Positions 48,292-58,795 of a stretch of 64,000 bases of DNA are shown here, one piece after another (positions within the stretch are counted from its first letter, which is position 1; each line of letters opens with the position of its first letter). Source of the stretch: Dysidea avara (taxonomy: Eukaryota > Porifera > Demospongiae > Dictyoceratida > Dysideidae); the NCBI RefSeq assembly GCF_963678975.1, contig NC_089275.1, forward strand, positions 15,407,682 to 15,471,681. Reading direction: 5' to 3'. The position numbers were made by a program, and so were the translations under genes. The notes under the pieces are model-generated. The model ran no database searches and was not told the DNA's origin. It was given only the letters and a program-made list of their open reading frames with translations.

Positions 48292-48930
48292 AACTTGAAT
48301 ACAGCATGTATGAATTATGGAATCTGATATGGACATAATTACTAAACTACTAAATATATATTGTATATAATGGAAGTGTGATGTATAGAAAATTAAAGTC
48401 TAAACAAATAGCTGTAGCTATTGCATGTGGGATGCAGTGATAATTTCAACATATTTTAGGTATCTATGTAGAACTATAATCATTATAAAAATAATAAAAA
48501 ATGCATGTTTTGTTAAAACTCAAAAATTCTAATACTAACTTATCTACTCTAATAAAGCAGTCAAGTAGATTGATCATTATTAATACTGTATCAAACAGTT
48601 ATAATAACACAGTACTAATGGACAAACAGTAATTGATAATAAAAATGTGCACGTGGTAGTATAATCCTGTCAACATAAAAATTATAACCACTTATGCTCA
48701 AATTGAATATATAATAGCTTTAATAGGTAGCTTTGAATGAAAGGCACCATGTGAATATCACATTACCTTTTTTGCAAATCCAGTCACATGGGCACTGCAG
48801 TCAAGTGTTACTGAAAGCACCATAGCAGCTAAAAATAGTAGCAGGCAACATGTTCCAAACTCAATAAGAAGCCAAAATTATAGGTTGTGGCAAATTTTTC
48901 TCAAAATTCAGTTGTGATGTAACTAAATTT

Positions 48931-49281
48931 TAGATGTGTGCGACTATTTAGATATATCTGATTATTGAGATATCGTAAGACTTATCAAGATAAGGATGAC
49001 AGGTTTATTATTTTATCTAGATAATAGTAAACTTCCATAAATTTCTTGTATACCAAAGAATATTTGATGGTGTAGACACCTCCTGGGGGCTCAACGGCCA
49101 ACCACTTGGAAACATTGTTAAAACTAGCATTTTCACTTTTTTGTACTCCTTGCAATTTGCTCACTTTGTTGACAGTTAAGCACAATAAACATTTGTTTCA
49201 ATTTTTGAAATATGTTAGATAACTGAGATAAGTTTAAAAGAAATATCGAGATATGTCTAAATTTGTCATTGCACACCTCTA
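48931..49281. mobile_element. second hAT-like TAGA(G/T)GTG MITE
   Basis: Same family as 32661-33017, in opposite internal orientation. Left end TAGATGTGTGCGAC, right end GCACACCTCTA. Flanking 8-mers CTAAATTT and CAAAATTT differ at one base, as expected for an older insertion. Confidence 0.85.
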
Positions 49282-49289
49282 CAAAATTT

Positions 49290-49890
49290 ACCCTCACATA
49301 GGAAACATGTTAAGAAATTTTGTAAGAAAGATGACTACACATGGCACTATGTGCGAGACATTTTCATGCTGTGTAGAAATCAGTGGCAATTCTAGACATG
49401 ACCTTCAGGTGGGGCCAAGTAGAGAACAGCATGACTATTGCTGCAATATAAAATAGAATTTCTGGGGGTCTAGATCTGGGGGGAAACCCCCAGACGCTGC
49501 AGGAATTTTTGAAGGCTTGAAAAACAAGCCTAAAATTTATGCTAAAAACATGAAAAAATGCTAAAATAACCAATGCCAATCTATACTGCAACTTTTCCTC
49601 AAGATTGTGTTACATTATCAACTGTAACTGTACGTACCTACAAGTTTCTTTTTTTTTGTAAAATCACACCAATTACAGCTCAGAAAACAAAAATATCATA
49701 ACTTATCCATGCTACACAACTAAATTACGACGCAGAATGTAACAAAAATAACAATGAAAACTGTTGATTTGCTACATGCAAGAATGTTGTATTTATACAG
49801 CTCCATACATAGCAGCTATATTATACCAAATTCAAAAATAAAGACCTATCACTCTGTTCAATAGAAACTTGTTGAAACCTAATTATAGTT
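49290..49890. other. spacer, probable transposon remnants
   Basis: Contains a G-rich/C-rich hairpin at about 49460-49495 (CTGGGGGTCTAGATCTGGGG..CCCCCAG) in sequence like the end of a non-autonomous element. No gene recognised. From about 49600 on it may be 3' untranslated or flanking sequence of the next gene. Confidence 0.4.
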
Positions 49891-49913
49891 GTACTCAGTA
49901 CAAACATGAGCTG

Positions 49914-50620
49914 CTAATTGTTTTCTCCACTATCATAACCTTCACCAGCTGCCGCCGGTGGTTGAGGAGATGTTTCTTTATCATCTTTATCTTCTCCCTC
50001 AGTGTGATGACTAGATGAAGAGCTTGATGATGATGACGATGAAGCTTGGCTTTGTGAAGATTCTGGACGCTTGTCAGCATCTTCTGCTGAAGGTGCAGAA
50101 GGAGACTTCTCTTTATCTGGAGATGGAAATTTTTCTTTATCTGGAGAGGAAGACTTATCTGTTTCTGGGGAGGAAGACCTTTCTTTCTCTGGTGTAGGAG
50201 ACATTTCCTTTTCTGGAGTAGGAGACTTTTCTTTCTCTGCTGCAGTTGTAGTAACCTCAATTTGCTGGTCATCAGTAGCCATAGTGATTGAAATGCTTAC
50301 TTCACCTGCTGTTGGTTCATCTTCTGACTCTTTTGGTGTTTCAGTATATTCAGTTTGTTCCTTTGCCATTGATTGTACAGCATCTCCTAATTCAGACCCA
50401 GCCTTGTAAGTCTGTGCAGTATCTTCAGGTTCCTTTGCTTGTTTTGTTTCTTCAGTTTTTGTACTCTCCACCTCATCGGCTTTGCTTGTATCAACAGTGA
50501 CTTCTATAGTTGTAGTAGTTTCTGATTGTGTACTCTCTTCCACAGCAGCAGTGCCATCTCTGGTTTGGTCAGAAACATCTTCAGTTTCCTTTTGGTCTGT
50601 TTCTGGTGGTGGTTGACTTT
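49914..50620 (-). CDS. last exon of an acidic, Ser/Pro/Glu/Lys-rich protein
   Basis: A minus-strand frame of about 235 codons, open from an AG at 50621-50622 to TAG at 49914-49916. It begins SQPPPETDQKETEDVSDQ, is rich in T, E, K and Q, then has repeats of the form SPxPEKE / SSSPDKEK, a run of ten or more serines, and ends GYDSGENN. Such low-complexity, highly charged sequence suggests an intrinsically disordered nuclear or cytoskeletal protein. No domain is seen, so no function is assigned. No in-frame ATG exists near its 5' end, so it must be spliced to upstream exons, which I cannot place. A 71-bp hairpin element abuts the acceptor. Confidence 0.68.
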
Positions 50621-50622
50621 CT

Positions 50623-50693
50623 AAGAAGTGTTATATCCCTACCGTGCATTTCCGTTATGGTATCTTAAGCACAGTAGGGATATAACACTTCTT
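50623..50693. mobile_element. 71-bp MITE-like hairpin next to a splice acceptor
   Basis: Perfect 20-bp inverted ends AAGAAGTGTTATATCCCTAC around a 31-bp loop. On the minus strand its end (ACACTTCTT) lies directly before the AG used as acceptor of the acidic exon. Confidence 0.8.
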
Positions 50694-50710
50694 GTTTTAC
50701 AGTGATTTAA

Positions 50711-50742
50711 TATCAAGAGTCCATAATAATGGACTCTTGATA
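50711..50742. repeat. perfect hairpin between two minus-strand genes
   Basis: Arms TATCAAGAGTCCA and its complement around TAATAA. Function unknown; it could be the core of another small element. Confidence 0.6.
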
Positions 50743-50938
50743 CCATGGACTACTCCTACTTGTTTCAGTACTTTTTATCGATGTGATATGGTCCCTACTC
50801 TAGTTGAAAATTCCATTTTTTTTCGTGTACTTGTTACATTATAATTTGCACAATCCTTTTAGTTTAATCAGTTATTATATGCATACATGTGTTACACAAT
50901 AGCTATAATCTGAGCTCATTACATCACTTCTGCATTAG

Positions 50939-51478
50939 TTAGCTATATTTATATTCTAGTAAAAAGCGAAGCTTGTAGCCATCCCTAATGAATCCTCTGA
51001 GATTTTCATACGAAATAAAATCATAACTGTACCATATAAGACTTTCTTCCCTATCGATGACTCTTTCATGACCGTTGCCTGAACCTTGTTTGATTCCATT
51101 CCCTACGTGTCTCCTTCTCACCGGGTAGCGGTCATCGTTGCCTCGTAATAACGCTACAACACAGTTGCCCTTCAGTGGCCATGTTAAATCTTCATCATAC
51201 TCACCACTCATGAGGTATAAAGACACCGACAGGTAATTGCTTGCTCTCCCAGGTATATTTTGGGCTTGAATACATAAACGCATTTTGTATGCACTACGTA
51301 GGCGCACAAGCGGCACGTAAATTGGTTCACTGAACCATATCCGATCTTCAGGCAATCGGATCCTTTTCTTCGCAAACATATCGTAAGCTATTGGCATTTG
51401 GAATAATTCCTTTCTCACCCACTGTTTATTATACCATCTTTGAGCAGAGTCCATTTTCTCTAGCGTATTTACTTCCAT
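50939..51478 (-). CDS. TRAF-type MATH-domain protein
   Basis: The minus frame ends at TAA (50939-50941). I choose the ATG at 51478 (MEVNTLEKMDSAQRWYNKQ, 179 residues), because the frame further upstream runs into the end of a transposon at 51551. The core has the TRAF/MATH pattern: FSEPIYVPL, YKMRLCIQAQN, YLSVSLYLMSGEYDEDLTWP, then VVALL, and near the end ENLRGFIRDGYKLRFLLEY. In TRAF proteins this fold binds receptor tails and trimerises; whether this protein does is inference. No RING or zinc-finger part is present in this exon, so it is either a MATH-only protein or the last exon of a longer TRAF-like gene. A CACGTG box and a GC-rich stretch lie just upstream (51500-51535). Confidence 0.78.
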   Translation of the reverse strand: MEVNTLEKMDSAQRWYNKQWVRKELFQMPIAYDMFAKKRIRLPEDRIWFSEPIYVPLVRLRSAYKMRLCIQAQNIPGRASNYLSVSLYLMSGEYDEDLTWPLKGNCVVALLRGNDDRYPVRRRHVGNGIKQGSGNGHERVIDREESLIWYSYDFISYENLRGFIRDGYKLRFLLEYKYS

Positions 51479-51550
51479 TTGGCTAGTCTCGCCCTTCTTG
51501 TGGTCTAGGGGCGGGGCTGTGATCACGTGGGTGTTGGCATAGACACTATT

Positions 51551-51775
51551 TGTGACCCAATTTTGGAAAACCATCCTTTGGCACATTGGTCAATTTTCTC
51601 TTTTGTAGCTGAAATGAGGAACTGGGTTTTTATCTACCTTGTGTAAAAATTTCAGCTTAATATCTTTAAGGGTTCCAGAGATATGGTCAATTTACTGTCT
51701 GATACATTACAAGGTAACTTTGCATATTAATGCATTGAATCCTGTGAGTGATTAAGCATGACAAATTGTGACAAA
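51551..51775. mobile_element. one end of a TGTGACC-family MITE
   Basis: TGTGACCCAATTTTGGAAAA and the next ~200 bp match the left part of 23061-23270. The other end is missing; a LINE fragment follows. It sits about 70 bp upstream of the MATH gene ATG. Confidence 0.8.
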
Positions 51776-52036
51776 TCACTTTGTTTACACCATTCCTACT
51801 GTTATAAAGAGACTTCTGATATTCCACTGGCTACAGTATTAGAATACAATTACCCTGGAATCCGTCTCCACCACAAGCTATCATGGGATTCTCACATCAA
51901 TTACATCTGTAACAAGGCAAATCGACTCCTTGGATTCTTAAAAAGAAATCTCCACAATGCGCCATCAGAACAAACAATTGCTCTTACCATCATTAGAATA
52001 CTGCTCAGCTATCTGGGACCCCAGGCTATCATCACA
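51776..52036 (+). pseudogene. LINE fragment, post-RT segment
   Basis: Encodes YPGIRLHHKLSWDSHINYIC and NKANRLLGFLKRNLHNAPSE, typical of CR1/Jockey-like LINE proteins after the RT domain; after a frameshift it continues LEYCSAIWDP. It is cut by the element starting at 52037. Confidence 0.85.
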
Positions 52037-54734
52037 GGTGGGGTCTATTCTACGGAACGGAATGATGGACTAAACTGCAGAACGGAATGCTTTCTCAGAT
52101 TGAAGCTTGCAGCTTACCATTGCTGTACAAGTTATCAGTGGCACTTCCAGCAGGTAATCAAACGTACCCCAAGAAAGATAAAACGAATTTAAGGATCGAT
52201 TGTGGGTTCTTGTTGGTTGTCATTAGTAACGAAGTACTAATTGTGGGAATAGCTGACTCAGTGTGTTCATCTTCGGATATATCAAGTAGGGAACTTAATG
52301 CATGACTTGTTTTTACTAGTATGTGAGTTATTTTTACTTACTTTTACTCTAGAGTATACAGTCGAGGTCCAGCCTTTCTAATCGGCATAAATCAGTATGT
52401 GTATAGCTACACTACAAAGGAAACAAGTGTGGTGACAAGCTGAATCAACTCAGTCTAAGCAGAATCTGAAGGAATTTTGTGCAGTGTGTGAGGAGCAAAC
52501 ATTCAGATACCTCAAGGAGGCTATATTGTGTGAACATCAATGATTCATTAACAGAGTAGTGGACTATTACCAGATATCTCAGCCTGAATACTGAGTTGAA
52601 TTCTGGATGGGGTCTATTTTACAGAATGGAATGCTTTCTGAATCAACTTGCAGCTTGGCTAGCTGCTATCATTGCTGAAATTGCATTTTATCAGTGGAAT
52701 CTCCAGGAAAATGGAATAGGATAATTATAAAACATTAATTAAGTGATTGTTCTACTACCTGATAAATTAAGCAGGTCTCTTCAATTCATTTATTGCATGA
52801 CCAAGACAAGTTTTGTTACTACAATACAGTAGCCAATTGGATGTCAGTTGTTTCTGCTGATCTTGACAAGATAAATAGTTTAGAAGACCACTCAATTTCT
52901 TCAGTTTCAGAGGATTATATCCACAGAGAAATTAACTAGAAAGTTACTGGTGACATGAAAAGGCTAGGTAATCATGGCTTTATTCAGTCTTATAAACAGA
53001 ATATATGGTTGATTGAGTGAGGTATCACTTTCAGAATGTTCAGACGACCAGTGATGAGATGCATGGATTCATCGAATTTTTGTTGCGGTTGGAGACATTA
53101 AATATCCAAAAGCAAACTGACTGTATAATATTAATTCACTTTCTTCATATTTTCTCAATTTTGATCTTGTATACAAATAATTGAATTTTCCTAGTCAATA
53201 GAAATCCTAGAATAAGATGGGAGAGAAACTTATCTTTGTTTACCTATACTGTACAACCAAGAGTTCATAATATTTGTATGGGAGAGAGTGTCTAACTCTC
53301 AGTATGGCCTGTACAAACACCCTGTGTAAAGTTCACCTTTCATCAAATCAACACCTTTACTGGGGATAGAAAACTGTTGATTAGTGTTGCTGAAGGTAAA
53401 GCCTTTGTTCTGAAATAAGGCTGAGCTGTTACTTTAAGCAGGGTGTTTGGTGAATGCATTCAAGTTAGACACTCTCCACCTTGTTATGAACTCTTGGTAC
53501 AACTTCAAAGGAAAATGAAGAAAACATACAGATGAATCAATAAAATCACTACAATAAGGTGAATTACAGACTAGTAAGATCTTGGTTAATTAACGACAGT
53601 GGTTGGAGATTAAAAGTGTGGTAGCTTCTTGTTCTTGAATATGTTGCAAAGTGGAAGTACAAATCAAAATGGGATATCAATTTCATTATGAAAATTTTGT
53701 ATACATAAATAATCTAACATTGCTATTTCATTTGTCCTCCACTTAAATATGCAACAACAGTACTAGTGTCAGTACATTGGCAGTGAGTCTACCTTGAAAT
53801 CTCAACTCTAGAGTAGATCCAACACAGGACAGCCCGTACTGTAACAAATACATGTGATCCCACTGTAATTTGATGGACCAGCTGGACTGGGAATCACTTG
53901 AAAATAGACAAAAAAAATTAGCATGTTTTGTTTGAAGTGAAGCATGTGAAATGTTACACTTAAGAAATCCTAGGATTCTTAGGTGGTATGTAATTAATGT
54001 GTGTTCCATTTCAGGTCTGACTAGATACATTGAAATTACACAGACATCCTAGCTGGTCCAAATCACGTTTTCCTGGTGGGTACGGGCATGGTTTCACATG
54101 CTGCTTATAATTGAGATTTGGCTGATCTTGGAGTTTTGGCATTTAGCCTGATTCAAAGCTAGCAGTCAGACACACCCTTGAATTGTGCAACAGATAAAAT
54201 CAGCTCACTATTGAATACGGCATTAGTCCACTGTACCAGCTGTTAATATATAAATAACTCCATGCATACACTTCAGTGATGTTTGCAGAATATACCCTCC
54301 TTGCGGTCTGCCAAAATATTTGCTCCTCACACACTGCACAAAATTCTTCAAGTTTTAATTCAGCTGGCTCTTTCCTGTTACCAGTATCTTCCTGCTTGCT
54401 TTATTTGTACACTGACTTATGACTTGAAAGGCCAGCCCAGACTAAGTCTAAATAAGAAAAACAGCTCACATAAAGTTCCCTTCCGTAGATGAACCATGGA
54501 TGAACATCACTGATACAGTTCATCCCACAATTAATACTTCGTTACTAATGACAACCAACAAAAACCCACAATCGATCCGTTAATTCTTTTAATCTTATTT
54601 TAATCACCCACTGGAGGTGCCACTGCTAACTTATAAGGGCAGTTTCAGCAATGGTAAGTTGCAAGCTTCAATTTGAGAAAGCGTTCCGTTCTGTGGTTTA
54701 GTCCATCATTCCGTTCCGTAGAATAGACCCCACC
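52037..54734. mobile_element. 2.7-kb element with long terminal inverted repeats
   Basis: Left end GTGGGGTCTATTCTACGGAA and right end its complement; inverted similarity continues for several hundred bases (GTGTGAGGAGCAAACATT near 52490 against its complement near 54310). A further partial copy of the end lies at 52605-52730. No long frame inside encodes a recognisable transposase, so it is non-autonomous or decayed. It interrupts the LINE fragment at 52036. Confidence 0.75.
53257..53497. mobile_element. nested foldback inside the 2.7-kb element
   Basis: Ends CCAAGAGTTCATAA and its complement, followed by GAGAGTGTCTAACT and its complement. About 240 bp, no coding capacity. Confidence 0.7.
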
Positions 54735-56340
54735 CAAGTTATATTCATTCGTATAACTTTATTTAGCATATAGCTGGATGAATGATGGACATACAGTTTT
54801 AAGACTGTAGTTGGAGAAAATTTTAAAAATTAGACCTCCTAGGTTTGAATTTGAAAGCATTTTTGATAGCACTTAGCTAACAAAGCGTATGCTTTGCAAT
54901 GCATACAAAGATTGGTTGGCCTATCTGAGATAGACCTGTTTGATGGTGAAGTGCATATCAAAACAAAATAAGGAGTAGCTAGCATTGTTATATTTGTAAA
55001 TTGATGACATTAGAACTGCGGCTGTTCTATTAGGGCAGTGACTGCTCTATTAGAATAGCTATCTCGATCTTTCCACAAAAATTCAAATTTATTTGCCTCG
55101 TTTTCTTTACAGTGTACAGTTTAGCTTTAACTGTAAAGTACATTTATGACTGTTGTCTTCTATTCGCCCATTGGCTTTCTATACTTCTGAATACACTAGT
55201 ACTGTGAATGCATGATTCTAGTTTCTGGTATCAATATAGTACTGTAGGTCCAAGGGGGGCAAGAGAAGGGCCAGGGGGGGCACAGCACCCCTTGGCCCCC
55301 CCCCTCAGATCCGCCTATGTGCCCAAGTAAAGGGACGGTTAAAAGGACTGGATAAAGGGACTGAGGACATGAGTTAATGGCAGAGTAACTCCAAGTGACG
55401 TGGTACATATTAGAAGTGCAATTTAAAGCTAGTTTCGGCAAATCTATTAGAGCGTCTAAATTAATTATCCCGGGTTTTCTTAAGCACCTATCAACATTAA
55501 GCCCTACTACCCTCCTGGATTACTAGGGAATTAGTGGAGGATTTAGGCCCAATTTGATCAGAAACTTTGCTCCGCTAGTATTTGATTGCTTTAGGCATTT
55601 GTTTAGCTTGAAAGCTATAAGATTTAGCTAATCATTTTCCTGAAGAATATTCCAGCCATACTACATGGAGATTTGACCATTGGTTGTTCGCCAGTTGGTG
55701 AAGAATTAAATTACTATGTCTGGTGGTGGATAGCATTGATAATATAATATTATAATATAATAGCATAGTATATAGTGGCATGTAGCTTTACCACTGCATG
55801 TACGTTGCAGACAGAAGTAACCCATCTGACAGAGGCAGAGTATGACAGTACAACACAGCTAAAATCATGATAAATACAAGGATTTCGGTAGCCCATCTTT
55901 GTAACTGAAAATAAGTAAGGACGTACTGATCATGCTATGGGCTTAAGTCCGTTCATGGATATTGATGGAGAACATACTGTTCTTGGAAATGATCATGATA
56001 ATAACATCAACATAACCTAGGGCCATGGACTAAACCACGAGGAAAAACTAGCATGCATGATGGTGAACACTAAATATCTAGTTCAACACTGACCGCACAA
56101 GTACTATATAGCCAAAGAGTGTAGAAGTCCAGTGAGTTTCACTACAATGGCAGATTTGTGGTTGCATAGAAACCAGAAATCACTAAATGTTACGTAGTCC
56201 CTAATAGAGTAATCACCCTAGCTAATAAAGCAGTCACTCTAATAGAGCAGTCACCCACCAACTAACATTATAATCGGGTGCAAATAAAACACTGCATAAA
56301 TTGTCAATAAACTACAGTTACATTATGTTACACAATATAT
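54735..56340. other. spacer without recognised gene
   Basis: Short frames only. CTCTATTAGAG-type motifs occur at 55025-55070 and 56205-56260. A G-rich/C-rich stretch at 55250-55310 (CCAGGGGGGGCACAGC..CCCCCCCCT) resembles the end of a repetitive element. Confidence 0.5.
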
Positions 56341-56763
56341 CACAACATCTGGAAATTCAGCAAGTCTTCAAAGGCCTCATCCTCATAATGTCCAATCTTT
56401 AAATTCAGCATGAGGTTTGAGGTTGCCTAAGTTCTGATCTCCAATCTTTGGGTCGTACTTTCTTCCACTGTCTTTCTTACTAGCCAATAAAGGTCTATAA
56501 AATACAGGTATTTGCACTATTTGATAGTCAGTGTGAAAATACAGAACAACCAACACACCTAGACTATGACACAGGTATTCCTTAGAAATAAAATACGTAT
56601 AGCAGTAGATTTCCAGACATTCCAGTGCATGGATACACAACAGAAAATTTTTCACAAACCTGCAACACTCGGATACAGGTCACCAGTGCTTGGATACACA
56701 ACACACCTACAATACCCGGATACAGGTCCCCAGTACATAACATGATAGACACATCTACACTGT

Positions 56764-56966
56764 CCGAGAAATCGCCAACTCTGGCGAGTGATAATTGGTG
56801 TTTAATAACTACACAAGAGGTGGCGATTTGAGGTAAGTATTGTTTTTGTCAAGTCTGTACTGCACAGCCATAAAATGATAAAATACTGTTTAATCGTTAC
56901 CTTTTGTAAAATCTTGTGTAAGTATTAAACACCAATTATCACTCGCCAGAGTTGGCAATTTCTCGG
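56764..56966. mobile_element. 203-bp foldback MITE
   Basis: Inverted ends CCGAGAAATCGCCAACTCTG and complement, arms of about 45 bp continuing into AATTGGTGTTTAATA. The interior has no coding capacity. It abuts the palindromic region that follows. Confidence 0.85.
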
Positions 56967-57008
56967 GGAGTTTGTAAAAGGCGGAATAACGGAATATATA
57001 GCGGAATA

Positions 57009-58631
57009 CATCCATACCAAATAAATTCTCTAACATTCACTGAGGAAGAAGTATACTATGTTCTGTGCCAACTTGACCCTAACAAAGCTACTGGTATCGA
57101 CAAAATTAGTCCCAAGGTCCTCAAAAACTGTGCTTTCCCACTAACCCGTCCATTATGCCATCTTTTTAATCTCAGTCTGTCAACTGGGTCAATTCCTGAG
57201 GAGTGGAAGATTCATTTAATTGTACCTGTATACAAATCAGAAGATAGATCTTCAGTAAAGAACTATCGTCTGATCTCCCTCCTCAGCAACACGTCTAAAG
57301 TCCTTGAAACTTTAGTTTATAACAACATAATCAATCACACACTCAGCCATATCACAAATTGTCAATTTGGGTTCCTTCCTGGTAGATCAACTACCCAACA
57401 ACTGTTGCTATACTTGAACAGCATTCATCAAGTCACCACTCAAGGCCATCAAATAGACTCTATTTATTTGGATTTTCGCAAGGCCTTCGATAGTGTTCCA
57501 CATATGAAACTGCTAAATAAATTGAAGTCTTGTGGAATCTCCGGTAATCTCCATAAGTGGTTCAGCAGTTATCTACATAATCGTCTACAATGTGTAAGAA
57601 TCTGTAATTCCATTTCCAACTTACTTCCTGTCCTGTCTGGGGTGCCTCAAGGTAGCACCCTTGGCCCACTGCTCTTCCTGCTATACATCAATGACCTACC
57701 ATCTGTCATAAAATTCTCAAGTATATTCCAGTTTGCTGATGATACCAAACTATCTAAAAGTATTGCTGTTTCTTCTGACCAACTGTGCTTACAAGAAGAT
57801 CTCTACCATTTATTCACCTGGAGTGTTAACAATGATTTTAGATTCAGTGTACCCAAATGCATCCACCTGAGCTTCAACAGTAAATTCACTACCACATATT
57901 CTATTGATGGCTGCCCACTCCCACAGCTTCTTTCTCATTGTGACTTAGGTTTGCAGCTTTCATCAGATATGTCCTGGTTCAAGCACTATCAAATCATAAC
58001 TGCTAAAGCCTATAAATATTTAGGACTGCTGAGGCGTGTCTTCCATAGCTGCCATTCTATCAGAGCCAGAAAACTTCTTTATTTAACTCTAGTGAGATCC
58101 CAGTTAACCTATTGCTCACAATTGTGGAATCCTTATATGATCAAAGATACCACTATTCTTGAAAAAGTACAAAGACGAGCCACCAAGTTCATTCTAGCTG
58201 ATTATGTCAGTGACTATAAAACACGCTTACTCCGGTTAGGTATCTTACCTCTAATGTATATGCTCGATCTCTATGATATTATGTTCCTTGTCAAAGCTTT
58301 ACAACAGCCATCTTCTCAATTTAACATATACAACTACATATCATTTAGCTCTTCCAATACCAGGTCTTCGTCTACTAACAAACTAAATCATGTCCGCACT
58401 AATAGTAACTATGCCAGAAACTTTTACTTTAATAGAATTCCCAGGATATGGAACCAATTACCTTGCATTGACATCAACCAGTCCCTACCAGTCATCAAAG
58501 CTACTATTCAGAACTATTTATGGCAACACTTCACCACAAATTTCTCTCCTGACAATCCCTGCACCTATCATTACTGCTGTAGATGCAGCAAGTGCTATGA
58601 TTCTGGACTGACAATTAACTTTACTTCATAA
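57009..58631 (+). CDS. LINE reverse transcriptase (CR1/L2/Jockey-like), 5'-truncated but open
   Basis: An uninterrupted frame of about 540 codons. It starts in the RT fingers (LTFTEEEVYYVLCQLDPNKA, TGIDKISPKVL), then has IVPVYKSEDRSSVKNYRLIS, GFLPGRSTTQQLL, the DFRKAFDSV motif with its catalytic Asp, SGVPQGSTLGPLLFLLYIND, and FADDT with the two catalytic Asp. After RT come TYCSQLWNP, EKVQRRATKFI, IPRIWNQLP and a C-terminal CCRCSKC cluster. The endonuclease domain is absent, so it cannot mobilise itself. The copy ends in an (AAT)n tail at 58750-58793, the usual 3' signature of such LINEs. An open RT frame suggests recent insertion. Confidence 0.92.
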   Translation, partial: HPYQINSLTFTEEEVYYVLCQLDPNKATGIDKISPKVLKNCAFPLTRPLCHLFNLSLSTGSIPEEWKIHLIVPVYKSEDRSSVKNYRLISLLSNTSKVLETLVYNNIINHTLSHITNCQFGFLPGRSTTQQLLLYLNSIHQVTTQGHQIDSIYLDFRKAFDSVPHMKLLNKLKSCGISGNLHKWFSSYLHNRLQCVRICNSISNLLPVLSGVPQGSTLGPLLFLLYINDLPSVIKFSSIFQFADDTKLSKSIAVSSDQLCLQEDLYHLFTWSVNNDFRFSVPKCIHLSFNSKFTTTYSIDGCPLPQLLSHCDLGLQLSSDMSWFKHYQIITAKAYKYLGLLRRVFHSCHSIRARKLLYLTLVRSQLTYCSQLWNPYMIKDTTILEKVQRRATKFILADYVSDYKTRLLRLGILPLMYMLDLYDIMFLVKALQQPSSQFNIYNYISFSSSNTRSSSTNKLNHVRTNSNYARNFYFNRIPRIWNQLPCIDINQSLPVIKATIQNYLWQHFTTNFSPDNPCTYHYCCRCSKCYDSGLTINFTS

Positions 58632-58746
58632 GTTTAATTAACTCCCGGCTGCCAGCACAGGTTGCTGGCAGACCATCAATGCAACTTTTTCTTCATCTAT
58701 ACCCACCTACACATGTATAATTGTAATTGTATGTTGCATTGTAAAG

Positions 58747-58749
<3 letters not shown>

Positions 58750-58793
<44 letters not shown>
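58750..58793. repeat. (AAT)n tail of the LINE
   Basis: About fourteen AAT units directly after the LINE 3' end and before ACTCGCATCACAACGAACGG, which belongs to the interrupted palindrome. Confidence 0.9.

Positions 58794-58795
<2 letters not shown>

Noticed and set aside
50071..50409. Plus-strand 112-codon frame rich in Ser/Phe/Gly
   Set aside because: Antisense of the repetitive acidic protein exon.
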